A DNA stretch of 16,140 nt from CAKVOD01 sp964489405 (GTDB lineage: Bacteria; Bacillota; Clostridia; Christensenellales; UBA1242), in NCBI GenBank assembly GCA_964489405.1, contig CAZAYL010000023.1, forward strand, positions 1 through 16,140. The letters are read 5' to 3'. The translations under genes and the position numbers were made by a program. The notes beneath the pieces were generated by a model that saw only the letters and a program-made list of their open reading frames with translations, was not told the DNA's origin and did no database searches. Of this stretch, positions 1 through 12,400 are shown piece by piece. The first letter of the stretch is position 1; the number at the start of each line of letters is the position of its first letter.

Positions 1-20
1 AGCGTAGGAATCTCGCGAAC
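1..20 (-). repeat. Fragment of a dispersed intergenic repeat at the left edge
   Basis: Read on the minus strand this is TTCGCGAGATTCCTACGCT. It closely resembles TTCCGGGAGATTGCTACGTT at 16118-16137 on the plus strand, so the two window edges carry the same element in opposite orientation. It also resembles the 'GAGATTnCTnCG' palindromic intergenic elements common in Clostridia genomes. The copy is cut by the window edge, so its true length is unknown. Confidence 0.45.
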
Positions 21-101
21 CGCGTGCCACGCGTGCGGTATCGCGCCCCACAGTTTGCTCCGCGTCAGCACGATGATAAAATCAATCCTTATTATGCTAC
101 C

Positions 102-124
102 GCGGGTGCGAAAGCGCACTGCTG
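102..124 (+). repeat. Single copy of a short hairpin repeat
   Basis: The core GGGTGCGAAAGCGCACTGCT (105-124) is repeated exactly at 16007-16026 and with one difference at 16042-16061. It folds as a GTGCG / CGCAC stem with an AAAG loop. The bases before it (GCTACCGCG) resemble those before the third copy (GCTAGCGCG), so the shared unit is longer than the hairpin. It looks like a REP-type dispersed palindromic element, and its function is unknown. Confidence 0.7.
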
Positions 125-280
125 TTTGCGGGCGAATTATTCCGCTTTTAGGTTTCACGTGCTTGCTTTAAATGCGCGTATTGTGAAAATTTTGCCTTTA
201 GTAATATAAATTTGGGAATTGATTGGTTATAAATTTACAAAAAAAAAAGTTTGAAAATTGCGCCAATAGTGCAAAAGCGT

Positions 281-310
281 TTGACTTAAATTGCCAAATT
301 TTAGTATAAT
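281..310 (+). promoter_or_regulatory. Sigma-A-type promoter of the giant gene
   Basis: TTGACT (281-286) and a perfect TATAAT (305-310) are separated by 18 bases, close to the vegetative sigma-factor consensus. Transcription should start near 316-318, giving a leader of roughly 108 bases. A run of ten A residues lies upstream at 239-248. No operator-like dyad overlaps the -35/-10 region, so expression may be largely constitutive at initiation. Confidence 0.8.
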
Positions 311-371
311 TAAGGAGTAAAGAACAAAAAATATCTTTAATGGACAAAATTACGTCGTGAAATTATCTGCG

Positions 372-399
372 TTTCGCGCGCGCGTGCGCGTATGCGAAA
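372..399 (+). promoter_or_regulatory. GC-rich hairpin in the 5' leader
   Basis: The leader contains TTTCGCGCGCGCG followed by CGCGTATGCGAAA. The arms pair as TTTCGC/GCGAAA, then G-T wobbles and one C-A mismatch, then a GCGCG-type top. It stands out in an otherwise AT-rich leader and ends 11 bases before the ribosome binding site, without sequestering it. It could stabilise the long mRNA or bind a regulator. No U-tract follows, so it is not an intrinsic terminator. No known riboswitch was recognised. Confidence 0.5.
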
Positions 400-410
400 G
401 TTTGTGATAT

Positions 411-416
411 GAGAGG
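411..416 (+). promoter_or_regulatory. Ribosome binding site for the giant gene
   Basis: GAGAGG lies 8 bases before the ATG at 425, which is good Shine-Dalgarno spacing and fixes this start. The other nearby ATGs (409 and 418) are in another frame and stop after seven and four codons. Confidence 0.7.
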
Positions 417-424
417 TATGAGAT

Positions 425-3400
425 ATGGATAGCAGTGTATTGACAAGCGTGATATTAGGAGAGCTTAGAGAGCGAAAACAAAAACGGAAATTTAATTTTT
501 TGCTCGCGCTTTTTCTTGCGATTGTGGCAATGACCGCCATTATCGTAACACCAATCGTGCAGACATTCGTCAGTAAGAAAACCGCAGTCGTTGCTGAATG
601 GACGGACGGACTCACACCGCAAGCATTCGGCACCGAAACGTGGGCAGGTACTGGGTCAGAAGCGGACGCTTTCCAAATCGCAACAGCAACAGACCTAGCG
701 CAACTCGCGTGCAACGTCAATGCAGGGACAACATACGAAGGTATGTACTTCACATTGACAAGTGAACTCAACCTTGCAGGGCGCGAGTGGACGCCAATCG
801 GCACAATGGAGCACCCATTTATGGGGACATTCGACGGCGCGCAAAAAGCAATATACTTTATGACGATGACAGGCGATAAGTACGACTACTATGGCCTTTT
901 TGGCGTAGTCAAAGAGACTTTAATCACAAAAGTCGATATGCGCAATAGTTACATCAACGTCGGCGGACTTGCAACAGGTGGTATAATCGGCTATGCAGAA
1001 AATGCAAGCGTTTCATACTCAACAAATGGCTCAGAAGATATCGAGAAAATGGGCTTTCCCACAAACGACCTAACTGAATACTCAACAAATAGCGTTTCAA
1101 GCATTGAAACGTGGTTTAACAAAGCGCAAAAGCGCGGGGTATTGGATGAGACCTCGAATGAAAGAGTTGGGGGCAATACCAAAGAGATAATAAGTGAAAG
1201 GAACAAAGATAAGAGCAAAAATGGATTGACACATGGCACTGGAACGGTGACAAGTTCTACTGCTGATTGTGGCGGGATTGTTGGGTACTTGCGCCAAAAT
1301 GGCAGTGGACACACCCAGTTATATTCTTGTTGGAACCAAGGCAATGTCAAAGCCACTAATTCAAGTAGGGCAGCTGGGGGCATTGTGGGATATGCTCATT
1401 CAGATACTGTGTGTGGTAATTCAGGTTCGGCTGCACATCTTGCAATTAATAAATGCGCGAATGTTTCGACTGTAAATTCTGCATGTGACGCTGGTGGTGT
1501 TGTGGGATATGCGAAGTCGGAGGGTTCAGGCGACTGGCTGAACGATTATGATGCTAGTATCTATATTATTGAGTCATATACAGTTGGGACTGTTTCGAGT
1601 AGTAATTCAAGTAAAGCAGGTAGCATATTAGGATTTGAAAGCAGGAATGCTAATATGTCGCATGCATTTGTTCACATTGGCGGAGCAGAGGGTGGGGCAA
1701 ACCCGTATTGTTATTGGTTAGATACAGGTATAAATAAGTCGTATGGATCAAATGCTGTGGACAAAGAGAACGCTCAGTCAACTTCAAGTTTAGCATTGTC
1801 GTCATGGACACGTTTTTGTAGTGGTTACGGTAATGGGTGGACTGATGGAAATTGGATACCATACGATGCAAGTAGTATAACTTCAGGGACAACAATTACG
1901 ACAACACAACTTTATATTTCGCCAAGTGGGGCGACTAAGTGGACAAAAAAATCTAGTACTCCATATAACTATTATGAAAAGACCACAACATTGCCAACTT
2001 ACACGGTTACATTTAATATGAATGGGGGTTCAGGGGGAACGACAAGTGCATCTGTAATTTCTGGGAATAAAATTGGGTCAATTACAAAACCATCGCAAAC
2101 AAATTGTACATTTCAAGGATATTATGATAGTACAAGCGGTGGAACACAATATGTCAATTCAAGCGGAAGTGGGGTAAAGGAGATAACAGAAAGTATCATA
2201 CTTTATGCACAATGGGTTGGGAATTCCGTATCAATACGCTTTTATGTAAATAACACATATTTAAAAGCTACTACTTCAAAATATTTAAGTACATATGGTG
2301 CGGGTGGATGGCCTACTTCAACCGATGTTAACACTTATGCTCCTACTGGCTGGTATGCTAGTGGATATTGGTACACTGACTATAGTACCGAAAATGGCGT
2401 AAAATATGGTTCAGGGTCATCAGTTAGCAGTGGCTCTACGATTCCTACATCATCAAGTAGCATAATTAAATTATACGCGGGGCTGATTGCAAACGAAATC
2501 ACTATATCTGCAAGTGGGAATGGTGGGAGTGTTTCAGACTGGACATCAAAGTCAATTATAGAAGGAAGTTCAATAGGAGATTTACCGACTGCGACGCGTA
2601 CGGGGTATACTTTTGGGGATTGGTGGACAGAATCAACAAATGGTAATCGTGTGTATACAAATACAACATTTAGTAGTTCGACAACCATTTATGCACATTG
2701 GACGCCAAATACGTATACTGTAATCCTAGATAAACAAGGGGGGTCGGGCGGGAGTGATTCAGTTACTGCTACATATAATGAAACACTGCCGTCTGCAAAT
2801 GCGCCAAGTAAATTCGGGTATGTTTTTAATGGGTACTATACTGAAGAAAATGGTAAAGGGTTAGAGTATTATTCGTCGACAATGAAGACTAGTCGAATCT
2901 GGACATTGACAACAGACACGAGGCTTTATGCGTATTGGACGGCTGGCACTGTTACAATCACCTATGATAGTCAAAAAGGGACAAGCGTAAGTGATAAGAC
3001 GATAAAGTTTGGAGAGAAATTAACTAACACTCAATTGCCGTCATCGACAAGGACGGGGTACACGCTAGATGGTTGGTATAGTAGTTCTTATTCGGGTAAA
3101 TTGACGACGGACGTTGAGATGAATGATTCGAATTTCGATATTACTGGGTTAGTTGGTTCATTGGAAACGAGAGTTTACGCGCAGTGGACGCCTAAGACAC
3201 CAAAAGTTACTTTGAGCGCGACCGACGCGGACGGGTACTCAAGCACGTGGACGGATGTATCGAGTTGGAGTTCTTCGGCAAGCACAAAGACGGCATCCAA
3301 AACTTGCACATACGACCAGACAATTGGCACAATGCCAGTACCTACACGCAAGGGATGGCGTTTCAAGGGTTGGTTTGATGGGACATCGAGTTCAGCTAAA

Positions 3401-6400
3401 GAATATACAGACACAAGTGTTGTCGATTTCGAGAGCGAAAAAAAACTTTATGCGCAATGGAAGCAAGAGTCGTACACTTTGACTATAAGTCCGTTTGGCG
3501 GTCTATACAATGGCTCGACAAATTCGATTACAATACCAAACAAGCATTACAAAGATACTATTACGCTTAGTACAGTTACGCGTACGGGGTACACCTTTGT
3601 GGAGTGGAGGCCAACGAATTCGGGAACTGTTACAAAGAGTGGAAGCAATTATGTCTATACCTTTGATGCGGGGGACGACACAATCGTTGCACAATGGAAA
3701 GCCAATGAGTACAGGTTGACCTTTGACATAGGAGAAGGGGAGCAATGGGGCACGATTGACTCAGCAATCTTTACACAGAGTGGCAATACTTATTATAAAA
3801 CAGTTACGTATGACGCGAAAATTAGCACTATGCCTGAGCCAACAAAAGAAGGGTATAATTTCTTGGGTTGGTATGAAAGTGTGTCAAGCCAATCAAGGTG
3901 GACACCGGACACGGGATACACTGTCGCGGGGAATACAACATTGATTGCAAGATTTTCTGCCAATCCATATACATTAACAATTGTGTATGACAACACCTTA
4001 GGCACACAAACGCAAGGTGGCACGATAGGGCAAACTATAACCCTTGCAAGTGGGAGCGATTTAACGAGAAAAGGTTACACATTTATTGAATATGAATTGA
4101 TAGATGGAGTCGGCGAACTTTCGGGCTTCACATTTAAATTCGGTGCAGGCAATGCTATTTTGAAAGTTAAGTGGGAAAACAATAAATACAAAGTTAAATA
4201 TGACTCCAATGGCGGTTCGGGGGAAATGGAAACGTCCGAATTTACATACGATGTGGACGGCACTTTGTCTAAAAATACTTTCGAAAAGACAGGGTATAAA
4301 TTTGTAAATTGGAATACAAACGCAAATGGCACTGGGGCGAGTTATATTGATCAATCGGCAATTAGTAATTTGACTTCAAAGGCAGATGAAGTGCTTACGA
4401 TGTATGCACAATGGGAGCCGATTAAATATAATATTGCTTTCGACGGCAACGGCGGAGTCATTCAGCCAACTGAGGGATTCAAAGGCACAACGGGCGGTAA
4501 ATTCTCGACGCACACCTATAACTATAATGAAGAATTGGGCGTTTTGCCAAATGTTGAACTTGCGGGGCATACATTTTCCGGGTGGTTCTATGAAAATACT
4601 TTTGATACGGAAGTTAAATCGACTGACAAAGCAACAAAAGATTGTACCATTTACGCGAAACTTACAGCAAATCAATATACCTTGCAACTAAATGCTGGAA
4701 TGGGTAAATTGTCCGCACTCTCTGGGTGGGAAATAGATAGTAACAACAATACTGCAATCAAATTAATCACTTATGGCACTGCAATTGGGCAAATGCCAGA
4801 ACCTACCCTTACGGGAAATAACTTTAAAGGGTGGTATGATAAGGCAGATTCGACGGGGACACTATTTGCGCCGTCGAGCGTGTTCAATTTCGCGGATACA
4901 AAAATTCTCTATGCGCATTATCAAGCGCAAAATATGACGGTGTTCTTTGACCCTGCGGGCGGGAGTGTAACAACTTCACAATTGACGCGTTCATATAATA
5001 GCACGATTGGTACTTTCCCGTCGGCAACGCGCGCGGGGTATGATTTCGTTTGCTGGTACTATAATGGGACGAATACGCAAGCTAACACAACCGATTATGT
5101 TACTGAAACTGTTACGTTGGTGGCAAAGTGGAAAGCTAAGACCTTCATTTTGACATTCAACGCAAATGGTGGAGTTTTTGAGAGCGGAACAACATTTTCT
5201 AAGAATGTTACATTTAATGAAGAAATTGGCACGTTCCCAGAAATTCAGAAAGTGGGGGCGGATTATATAGGCTGGTTTGAGAACTTCGACGGAACGGGAA
5301 CGCAATATTTGCCGACTACATTAGTTCAATTCACAGAGAACAAAATTATATATGCGCACTTTGAAGTTGCCACCTTTCAAGTGATTTTCAATGCGGGCGG
5401 TGGGACGTGTTCGCTTTCAAGTAAAAAATACGAATATGATGAGCAATATGGGGAATTGCCAACCCCAAGTTATACGGGGTACAAATTCCTTGGTTGGTCA
5501 TTAGATGCGGAAAGCACAACGTATGTCAAGGCAACTGACACAGTTACGCAAGTGCATACGCTTTATGCACAATACAAACCAAACACTTATTATATTGTTT
5601 TTGACAAAAATAGGTCGGATGCAGTCGGCACTGAAATGCAAAAGATGACTGTTACATACGGCACAGGCGTCAATTTGTCGCAAAACACATATTCTTCGCC
5701 AAGCGCGATATTCGCTGGGTGGAGTTTGGACAATAAGGGCAATGGCGACAAGTATAGCGATGAGCAAATTGTGTACAACCTAAGTTCTAATGACGGGGAA
5801 GAAGTTAGATTGTATGCACTATGGACAGACAACACTTATTGGGTTGTTGTCGACACTTTGAATGTCGATGTAGTGAATGCAAATGAATATTCTCAATATG
5901 GGTCATTTGCACTCAATAAGGTGTACACACACAATCAAAAAATTGGTGTTTTGCCACAACTTGCAAAGCGCGGACACAATTTTGTCGGCTTCAAGGATGA
6001 AAATGGCAATAGCGTCAATGAAAATACGCTAGTTACGAGTGATATGCGTCTAATTTCACAATGGGAAGCGATGACAATCACTTACACCTTTGACGCAGAT
6101 GGTGGGACTTTCACTAGCGTTGGTAGCGGGGAAATGAATGGGAATACAGTCGTCATAACTAGTAAATATGGCGAGCAAATCAGCACATTGCCGACTGTTG
6201 AAAAAGTGGGGTATTCCTTTAAGTACTTTGTTGACAAAGATAATTCAAATTATGCGATTTTTGACGGAATCACAATCACGACGGAGAGTGATGTTTATGC
6301 AATAGCGAGTTGGCAAGCGCAGACTTACGTTGTGGTGTTCAGCGCAGGTGCGGGAACAATTGACGCCGACGGCAATTTTGTCGGCGGGCAGTCAACTGAG

Positions 6401-9400
6401 AGCGCGTATGTTGAATACGACGGCACATTTGGCGTTTTGCCGACGGCAACTTTGAGGGGGAACACTTTCAAGGGTTGGTGGACGGAACAGAATATGAGTG
6501 GCACAAAGATTGAGCCGACGACTGTGTTCAAGAACACCTTCCCTACGACGCTTTATGCGGGTTGGCAAGTGAGTAGATACGATGTTACAATCTTGGCTAA
6601 TGGCGGAAATTTTGGTTCAAGCGGGGACATTACCAAGAAAATTACGGGAGATTTTGGAAGTACAATCGAGTTGCAAATTCCTACACGTGTGGGGTACGAT
6701 TTTGACGGCTTTGAAAAGACTTCAACATTAGATGACGGCGTGGCAAGTAATTCGTCGGGCGTGTGGAGATTTACATTCGGGCTTGGCAACGCGACGCTTT
6801 CGGCTAAGTGGAAAGGAATAGCAATCACGATTACATTTGATTGTGGTGAAGACGGCGCGACGGCTTTGAATGGGGAATTGCCAACAAAGCGAATAGTATA
6901 TTATGACAAAGAATATGGTTCATTCGCTGTTCTAAAAAAGGACGGCAAAACCTTTGCTGGCTGGGCGCGCGCGGACGGCACGAGTGTCAACGGCACTGAT
7001 ATTGTCAAGGACACGAGCGATTTCACGCTTTATGCACAATGGACGACCGATGAATATAGACTTTCAATTAACCCTAATGGCGGAACATACGACGGCAAGG
7101 CTTCAAATACGACATTGACGGGGGCTTTGGGCGATACGGAAACTATACTTACGCCGACGCGCGTTGGGCACACCTTTGCGGGGTGGACTGAAGCGTTTAT
7201 TGGGCAAGACGGCACGACGACATATGTTGGGCTGAATGATTCGACCTACACATTTGGCAATGGCAATGGCAGTTTGACCGCGAAATGGAACGCAATTACG
7301 TATACAATTAAGTTTGTGGACGGCGTGGACGGGGCAGTCGGAACACCATATACGCAAGATATTACTTATGGTTCGACTGTGGCGCTTACTAAAAACACAT
7401 TCACGCGCGCAGGGTATGACTTTACTAATTGGCTGTGGGGGGACAGAATTTTCACTGACACTGAATTAGTAACTAACCTAAGTAGTACCGCGGGCGACGT
7501 GATAACTTTGTCGGCACAATGGACTGAAAAAAGTTATAATTTGACGATTGACCCCAATGGCGGTGTTTATAGTGGTATCACTGCAGGGACGAAAATAACT
7601 AAACTTTTTGGTCAAACATATATAATTTCGACAAGCAATTTGCCAACCTTTAGGGGACGTAAATTTGTCGGATTTAGTGATAGCGCTAACCTTGTAGGGA
7701 GCGTGGAGAGTGGATACACATACACGTTTAATTCCTATGATGAAACAATTGTTGCGCAATGGGAGATTATCACGATAGAAGTTACGCTTTGCATTCATAC
7801 GGGGGCAAGTTGGACGGCGGACGCGATAACTAAATACAAGGTTTCGGACAATGTAGGGCATATCACTGCAACATTTGGACAAAGATACGACTTGATTCCT
7901 ATTAAAGACGACATTATATACGCGGGGTATGAGTTTAAAGGCTTTTATACTGAGAGCAAACAATACATTGATTCATCTAGCATTGTCGATTTTGAGAGCG
8001 ACATCACTTTGACCGCTGAATATAATGAAAGCGGATATGTTTTGACGATTGACCCGAATGGGGGCGAATTTAGGAATTCGAGCGCAACTCAAATGTTTGA
8101 CGGCAAAATCAATGATGTATTTACTTTAGACAAACCGACGCGCAAAGGATATACTTTTGTTAGTTGGACACAGAGCGGGCGTGGAACACTTGCAGACGAC
8201 CAGTCGCAATTTACCTTTGTCGATGACAACTGCAAGTTGACGGCACAATGGAAAGAAAATGAATACACTATTCAATTTAATAAGAACGTAACAAATTTAG
8301 ATGAAGTGTCGGGCACAATGACTGATTTATCGTGCAAATACGATTTAGGCGGGCGCTTGACAAAGAATAATTACACGCGTGCGGGCTACACCTTTGTCGG
8401 TTGGGCGCGCGTAAGTGACGGGAGCGTTGAGTATGTGGACAATGCATACTTTATCAACTTGACGGCGGATAATGGCGGAGTAGTTGTGCTTTATGCGCAA
8501 TGGCAAATCATTGAATATACCATTACTTTTGACGCAAACGGCGGGCAACTTTCGTCGCCATATCAAAAGAGAAATTACGGCACAGAATACGGTTCATTCC
8601 CTAAGGCGACAAAGACGGGGTACACGCTTTTGGGGTGGTTCACTGACACTGACACGGAGATTAAGTCGAGCGACATAGTTCGTGGCGACATCACGCTTTA
8701 TGCACATTGGCAAGCAAACACATACACCATTACGTTCAAGGCGGGCGATGGACGAATCATCGCGGGAGCGGACGGCTATGCGGGCGAAGTTGGGGGAAAT
8801 GAAACAAGTATAACAGTTACTTTCGACGGCTTATATAGCGGAATGCCGGAAGCGGAACACGATTCGAAATTGTTTGCGGGGTGGTTCACATCCGAGCAAG
8901 CGGACGGCTTGCAAATATTCAACACGACGACGGTTACGGTTGCGGGGGCACAGACTTTATATGCGCATTGGGCTTCCGACCAATATAATGTTTCGTTTGA
9001 CGCCAACGGCGGAAATGTGGGCGAACACACGCGCAGAGTTAATCACGGCGAGAAATACGGCGAGTTACCTGTGCCAACGTATGTTGGATATGACTTTGAC
9101 GGCTGGTTCTTTGAAGACACAAACGACGAAATTACGGGGGATAGCGAAGTTACACATAAGGGCGACCACACTTTGCGCGCACATTGGACACCGAAAAAAT
9201 TCACTGTTACATTTGAATACGACGGCGGGACTTTTGAACAAACGCCGGGATACGACGGCGACGGAACGACAAAAGTTGTTACGTATGACGACACGTTTGG
9301 GGTTTTGCCAACGGCAGTCAAGACGGGCAAGAGAACGCTTGGGTGGTTCGACGCAGATGACAAGCTTGTCGATAAGGATAAGATTGTCAAAATTTTGAGC

Positions 9401-12400
9401 GACATCACGCTAAAGGCAAAATATGATGATATTCCATATTCGCTTGTCATCGAATTAGACGGCGGAATGTATGAAGATTTGCGACAAGTTCAGCAATTTA
9501 GTGGCATTTATAATCAAACTATAGATTTAGCAGTTCCGACGAAATCGGGCTATAAATTCGCAGGTTATGAGAATAGACTTGGAGTTGGTTCAGTTGTCAA
9601 GGACGGAGATATTTACAAGTTCACATTTGGCGCGGGGGACACCACTTTGTATGCAGTGTGGGAGCCAATTGAAATTGTGGTTACATTCTACGCACAAGAT
9701 GGCGAATTATCTGGGTCGAGCATTTCGATTTCGGACGACAAGAAAAAGGGCATACGCCGATATAAGTTTGGCGAGAAATTTAGTACTGCAAGCGTGCTTC
9801 CTATCGCGAAACTTGCGGGGTATAAATTCGACGGCTGGTTTACGGAAGAGAACGGCGGATATCAAATGACGGACGCGATGATTATCTCTATTCCAAATGA
9901 CTTTAACCTTTATGCAAGATATGAGGCGCTACAATATGTTTTGACGATTGACCCACAAGGTGGAGTGTTTGCGGGGTCGACTCGCACTTATGACTTTAAA
10001 GACAAAGTAGTTGGAGCTGAAATCACATTTGACACGCCGACGCGCGTTGGTTACCGCTTCACTGGGTTTGTTATGACGGGGGACGGCGAATTAGAAGCGC
10101 AAAATGCGCAATTGACGCAATATAAATTCATCTTTAAGTCGAGTAGCGCGACGCTTACGGCTCAATGGGAAAATGAAAAATACAATGTTTTGTTTGACTA
10201 TGATGGCGCGGATGGCGGGAACACTGTTACGACGCTTGAAGTTACATACGACGAGTTGTATCGCACTCTTCCTACGCCGACAAAATCAGGGTATGACTTT
10301 GTTGGGTGGTTCACAGAGAAAGAGAACGGAACAAAAGTTGACAACACGACGACTGTCAAGACGGCAAGTAATCACATCCTTTACGCACGTTGGGAATTGC
10401 ACAAATATAAGTTGCAAGTTTTGCTCACAGGCGGAAAAATTGACAATGTCGAGATGACGGACAAAGAATTTGAAAATTACTTTGGCGAGATAGTCAACTT
10501 CAGCATTCCTACGCGTTATGGATATACTTTCGACGGATTTGAAAGGACGGGGGACAAGGGCGAACTTAATGTTGATATTGAAAACAATGTAGTTACCTTT
10601 AAATTCGGCAATGGCAACTGCAAGTTGGTAGCCAAATGGAAGAACAAAGACGTTGTTGTCAACTTTGATTACGACGATGCGACGAGCGGGAACACGCCAG
10701 CGTCAAAAACTATCAAATTTGACGAAGAATACGGCAAGTTGCCAACGCCAGAAAAGGCGGGGTATGACTTCGTCGGCTGGTTTGATAGCAGAGAGATTGA
10801 ATCGCGCGTGTTGATTATTCCGTCAGTGCTTGTCAAGAAAGCAGAAACACACACGCTGTATGCGGTGTTTAATGAAATCACGACTTCGCTTACAATTATT
10901 TTAGACGGCGGGGAATTGGCACTAGAGAAAAACCCTATTGAAAAACCTTTCGGCGAAACATTTACATTTGCTAAGCCGACAAAGACGGGCTTTGAATTTG
11001 TCAAATACACATCGAGCGATGCGGGGGCACTTGTCAATAATAATGATGGCACGTGGACATATACTTTCGGGCTTATCAATGCCGTTGTTACGGCGCATTG
11101 GACGGCGCAAACGATTGCGGTTGAGTTCTCAATTTCATCAGACGCCGAGCTTGATGGCGCGACGATTGACTGGACGGGCGTTGACCATACGGGGAACGCG
11201 ATTAAGGCGGTGTTTGGCGAGAAATACGGCACTTTGCCGAATGTCAGTCGCTATGGCTGGAAGTTCAAGGGCTGGTTTACAGAACAAGACGGCGGTGGCG
11301 AGAGAATTATCGACACTTCGACGGTTTCACGCCCTAACGCACACACATTGTATGCACACTTTGAGCAGGATTCATACAATCTAACAATTAACCTTAATGG
11401 CGGGACTGCGGACGGGCAGGAACTCAAAATTGAGAAACACGCAAAAGATGTTGTAACACTTATTGCGCCGACAAAGACGGGTTACACCTTTGTTGGATAT
11501 TCAATTGTTTCGGGCAACATCGAGCAAGATAGTGGAGATAAATTGAAATTTACATTCCTTGAAAGTGATGCAACAATCATTGCTGATTATACGGCAAAGA
11601 AATACACATTGACTTTCAATGCAAATGGAGATAATTCAAATCCTGCGACAATTCCATACGTGGAAAACGGCGAATGGAGTGTGGGCGATAGCAACACCTT
11701 TGCGACAAAGGAAGTTACATTTGGCGGAAAGATTGGCGCAATGCCAACCCCTATTCGCGACGGGTTTAAATTCTATGGTTGGACAAAAAGTGGAACAGCG
11801 AATGACGACGTTTACACACCACTTACATACTATGAATTTGACCAAAATCTAACGCTGAATGCTGTCTGGTCGTCGAATGAATTCATTTTGACTATTGACC
11901 TTGACGGCGGGAAATTGACCGAAACAGGCAAAACCGTTGTTAGTATTCAAGGGACGAATGGTATGGAGTATACAATCGACTCCACACCGATTCGCGTGGG
12001 ATATACCTTTGTTGACTTTAATGTCGAGTACGCTATCAGCGGACAGGGCAATTTTGAACAAGTCGGCACAAGTTGGAAATTCACATTCGGTTCTGGGAAC
12101 GCGACAATCACAGCACTGTGGACGCCGATTGAGATTAAAGTTACTTTGGACGCAAACGGCGCAAAATTCGACGAGAGCACTTTGAATGGCTGGAGTTTGA
12201 GCGCGGATAAATTGAGCGCGACGAAGACCTTTAAGTACAAAGATTTGTTGGGCACGATTTATAATGATGACACGACAACTTCATTTGGCGCATTGCCACA
12301 AATTTCGCTTGCGGGCAATGATTTCAAGGGGTGGTTCGTAGACGGAACGCAATATTCGGAAACGTCGCCTGTTGAGTGGCTTGCGGATGTTATTTTGACG

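Larger units (their letters stand above)
1..424. other. Non-coding region upstream of the giant surface-protein gene
   Basis: I see no convincing gene here. The one open frame (24-209, 61 codons) runs through a palindromic repeat, has no ribosome binding site and resembles nothing. From left to right the stretch holds an edge repeat (about 1-20), a short palindrome (CGCGTG-C-CACGCG, 21-33), a dispersed hairpin repeat (102-124), an A-run (239-248), the promoter (281-310), a leader hairpin (372-399) and the ribosome binding site (411-416). The bases between 125 and 280 become AT-rich toward the promoter and show no other feature I can name. Confidence 0.75.

Noticed and set aside
24..209. 61-codon open frame in the left flank
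   Set aside because: It runs through the hairpin repeat, has no ribosome binding site, and its product has no recognisable features.
340..360. Six-codon leader ORF (MDKITS) in the 5' leader
   Set aside because: The only AAGGAG is 22 bases upstream and lies at or before the predicted transcription start, so no translation signal supports it.
409..432. Seven-codon ORF whose stop overlaps the start of the giant gene, suggesting translational coupling
   Set aside because: No ribosome binding site precedes ATG 409, and GAGAGG lies within this ORF, at good spacing only for ATG 425.
10669..11232. Long antisense open frames inside the giant gene (for example 187 codons here, and 7478-7963, 12797-13267)
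   Set aside because: They are shadows of the repetitive coding strand, with no ribosome binding sites and no domain-like sequence.
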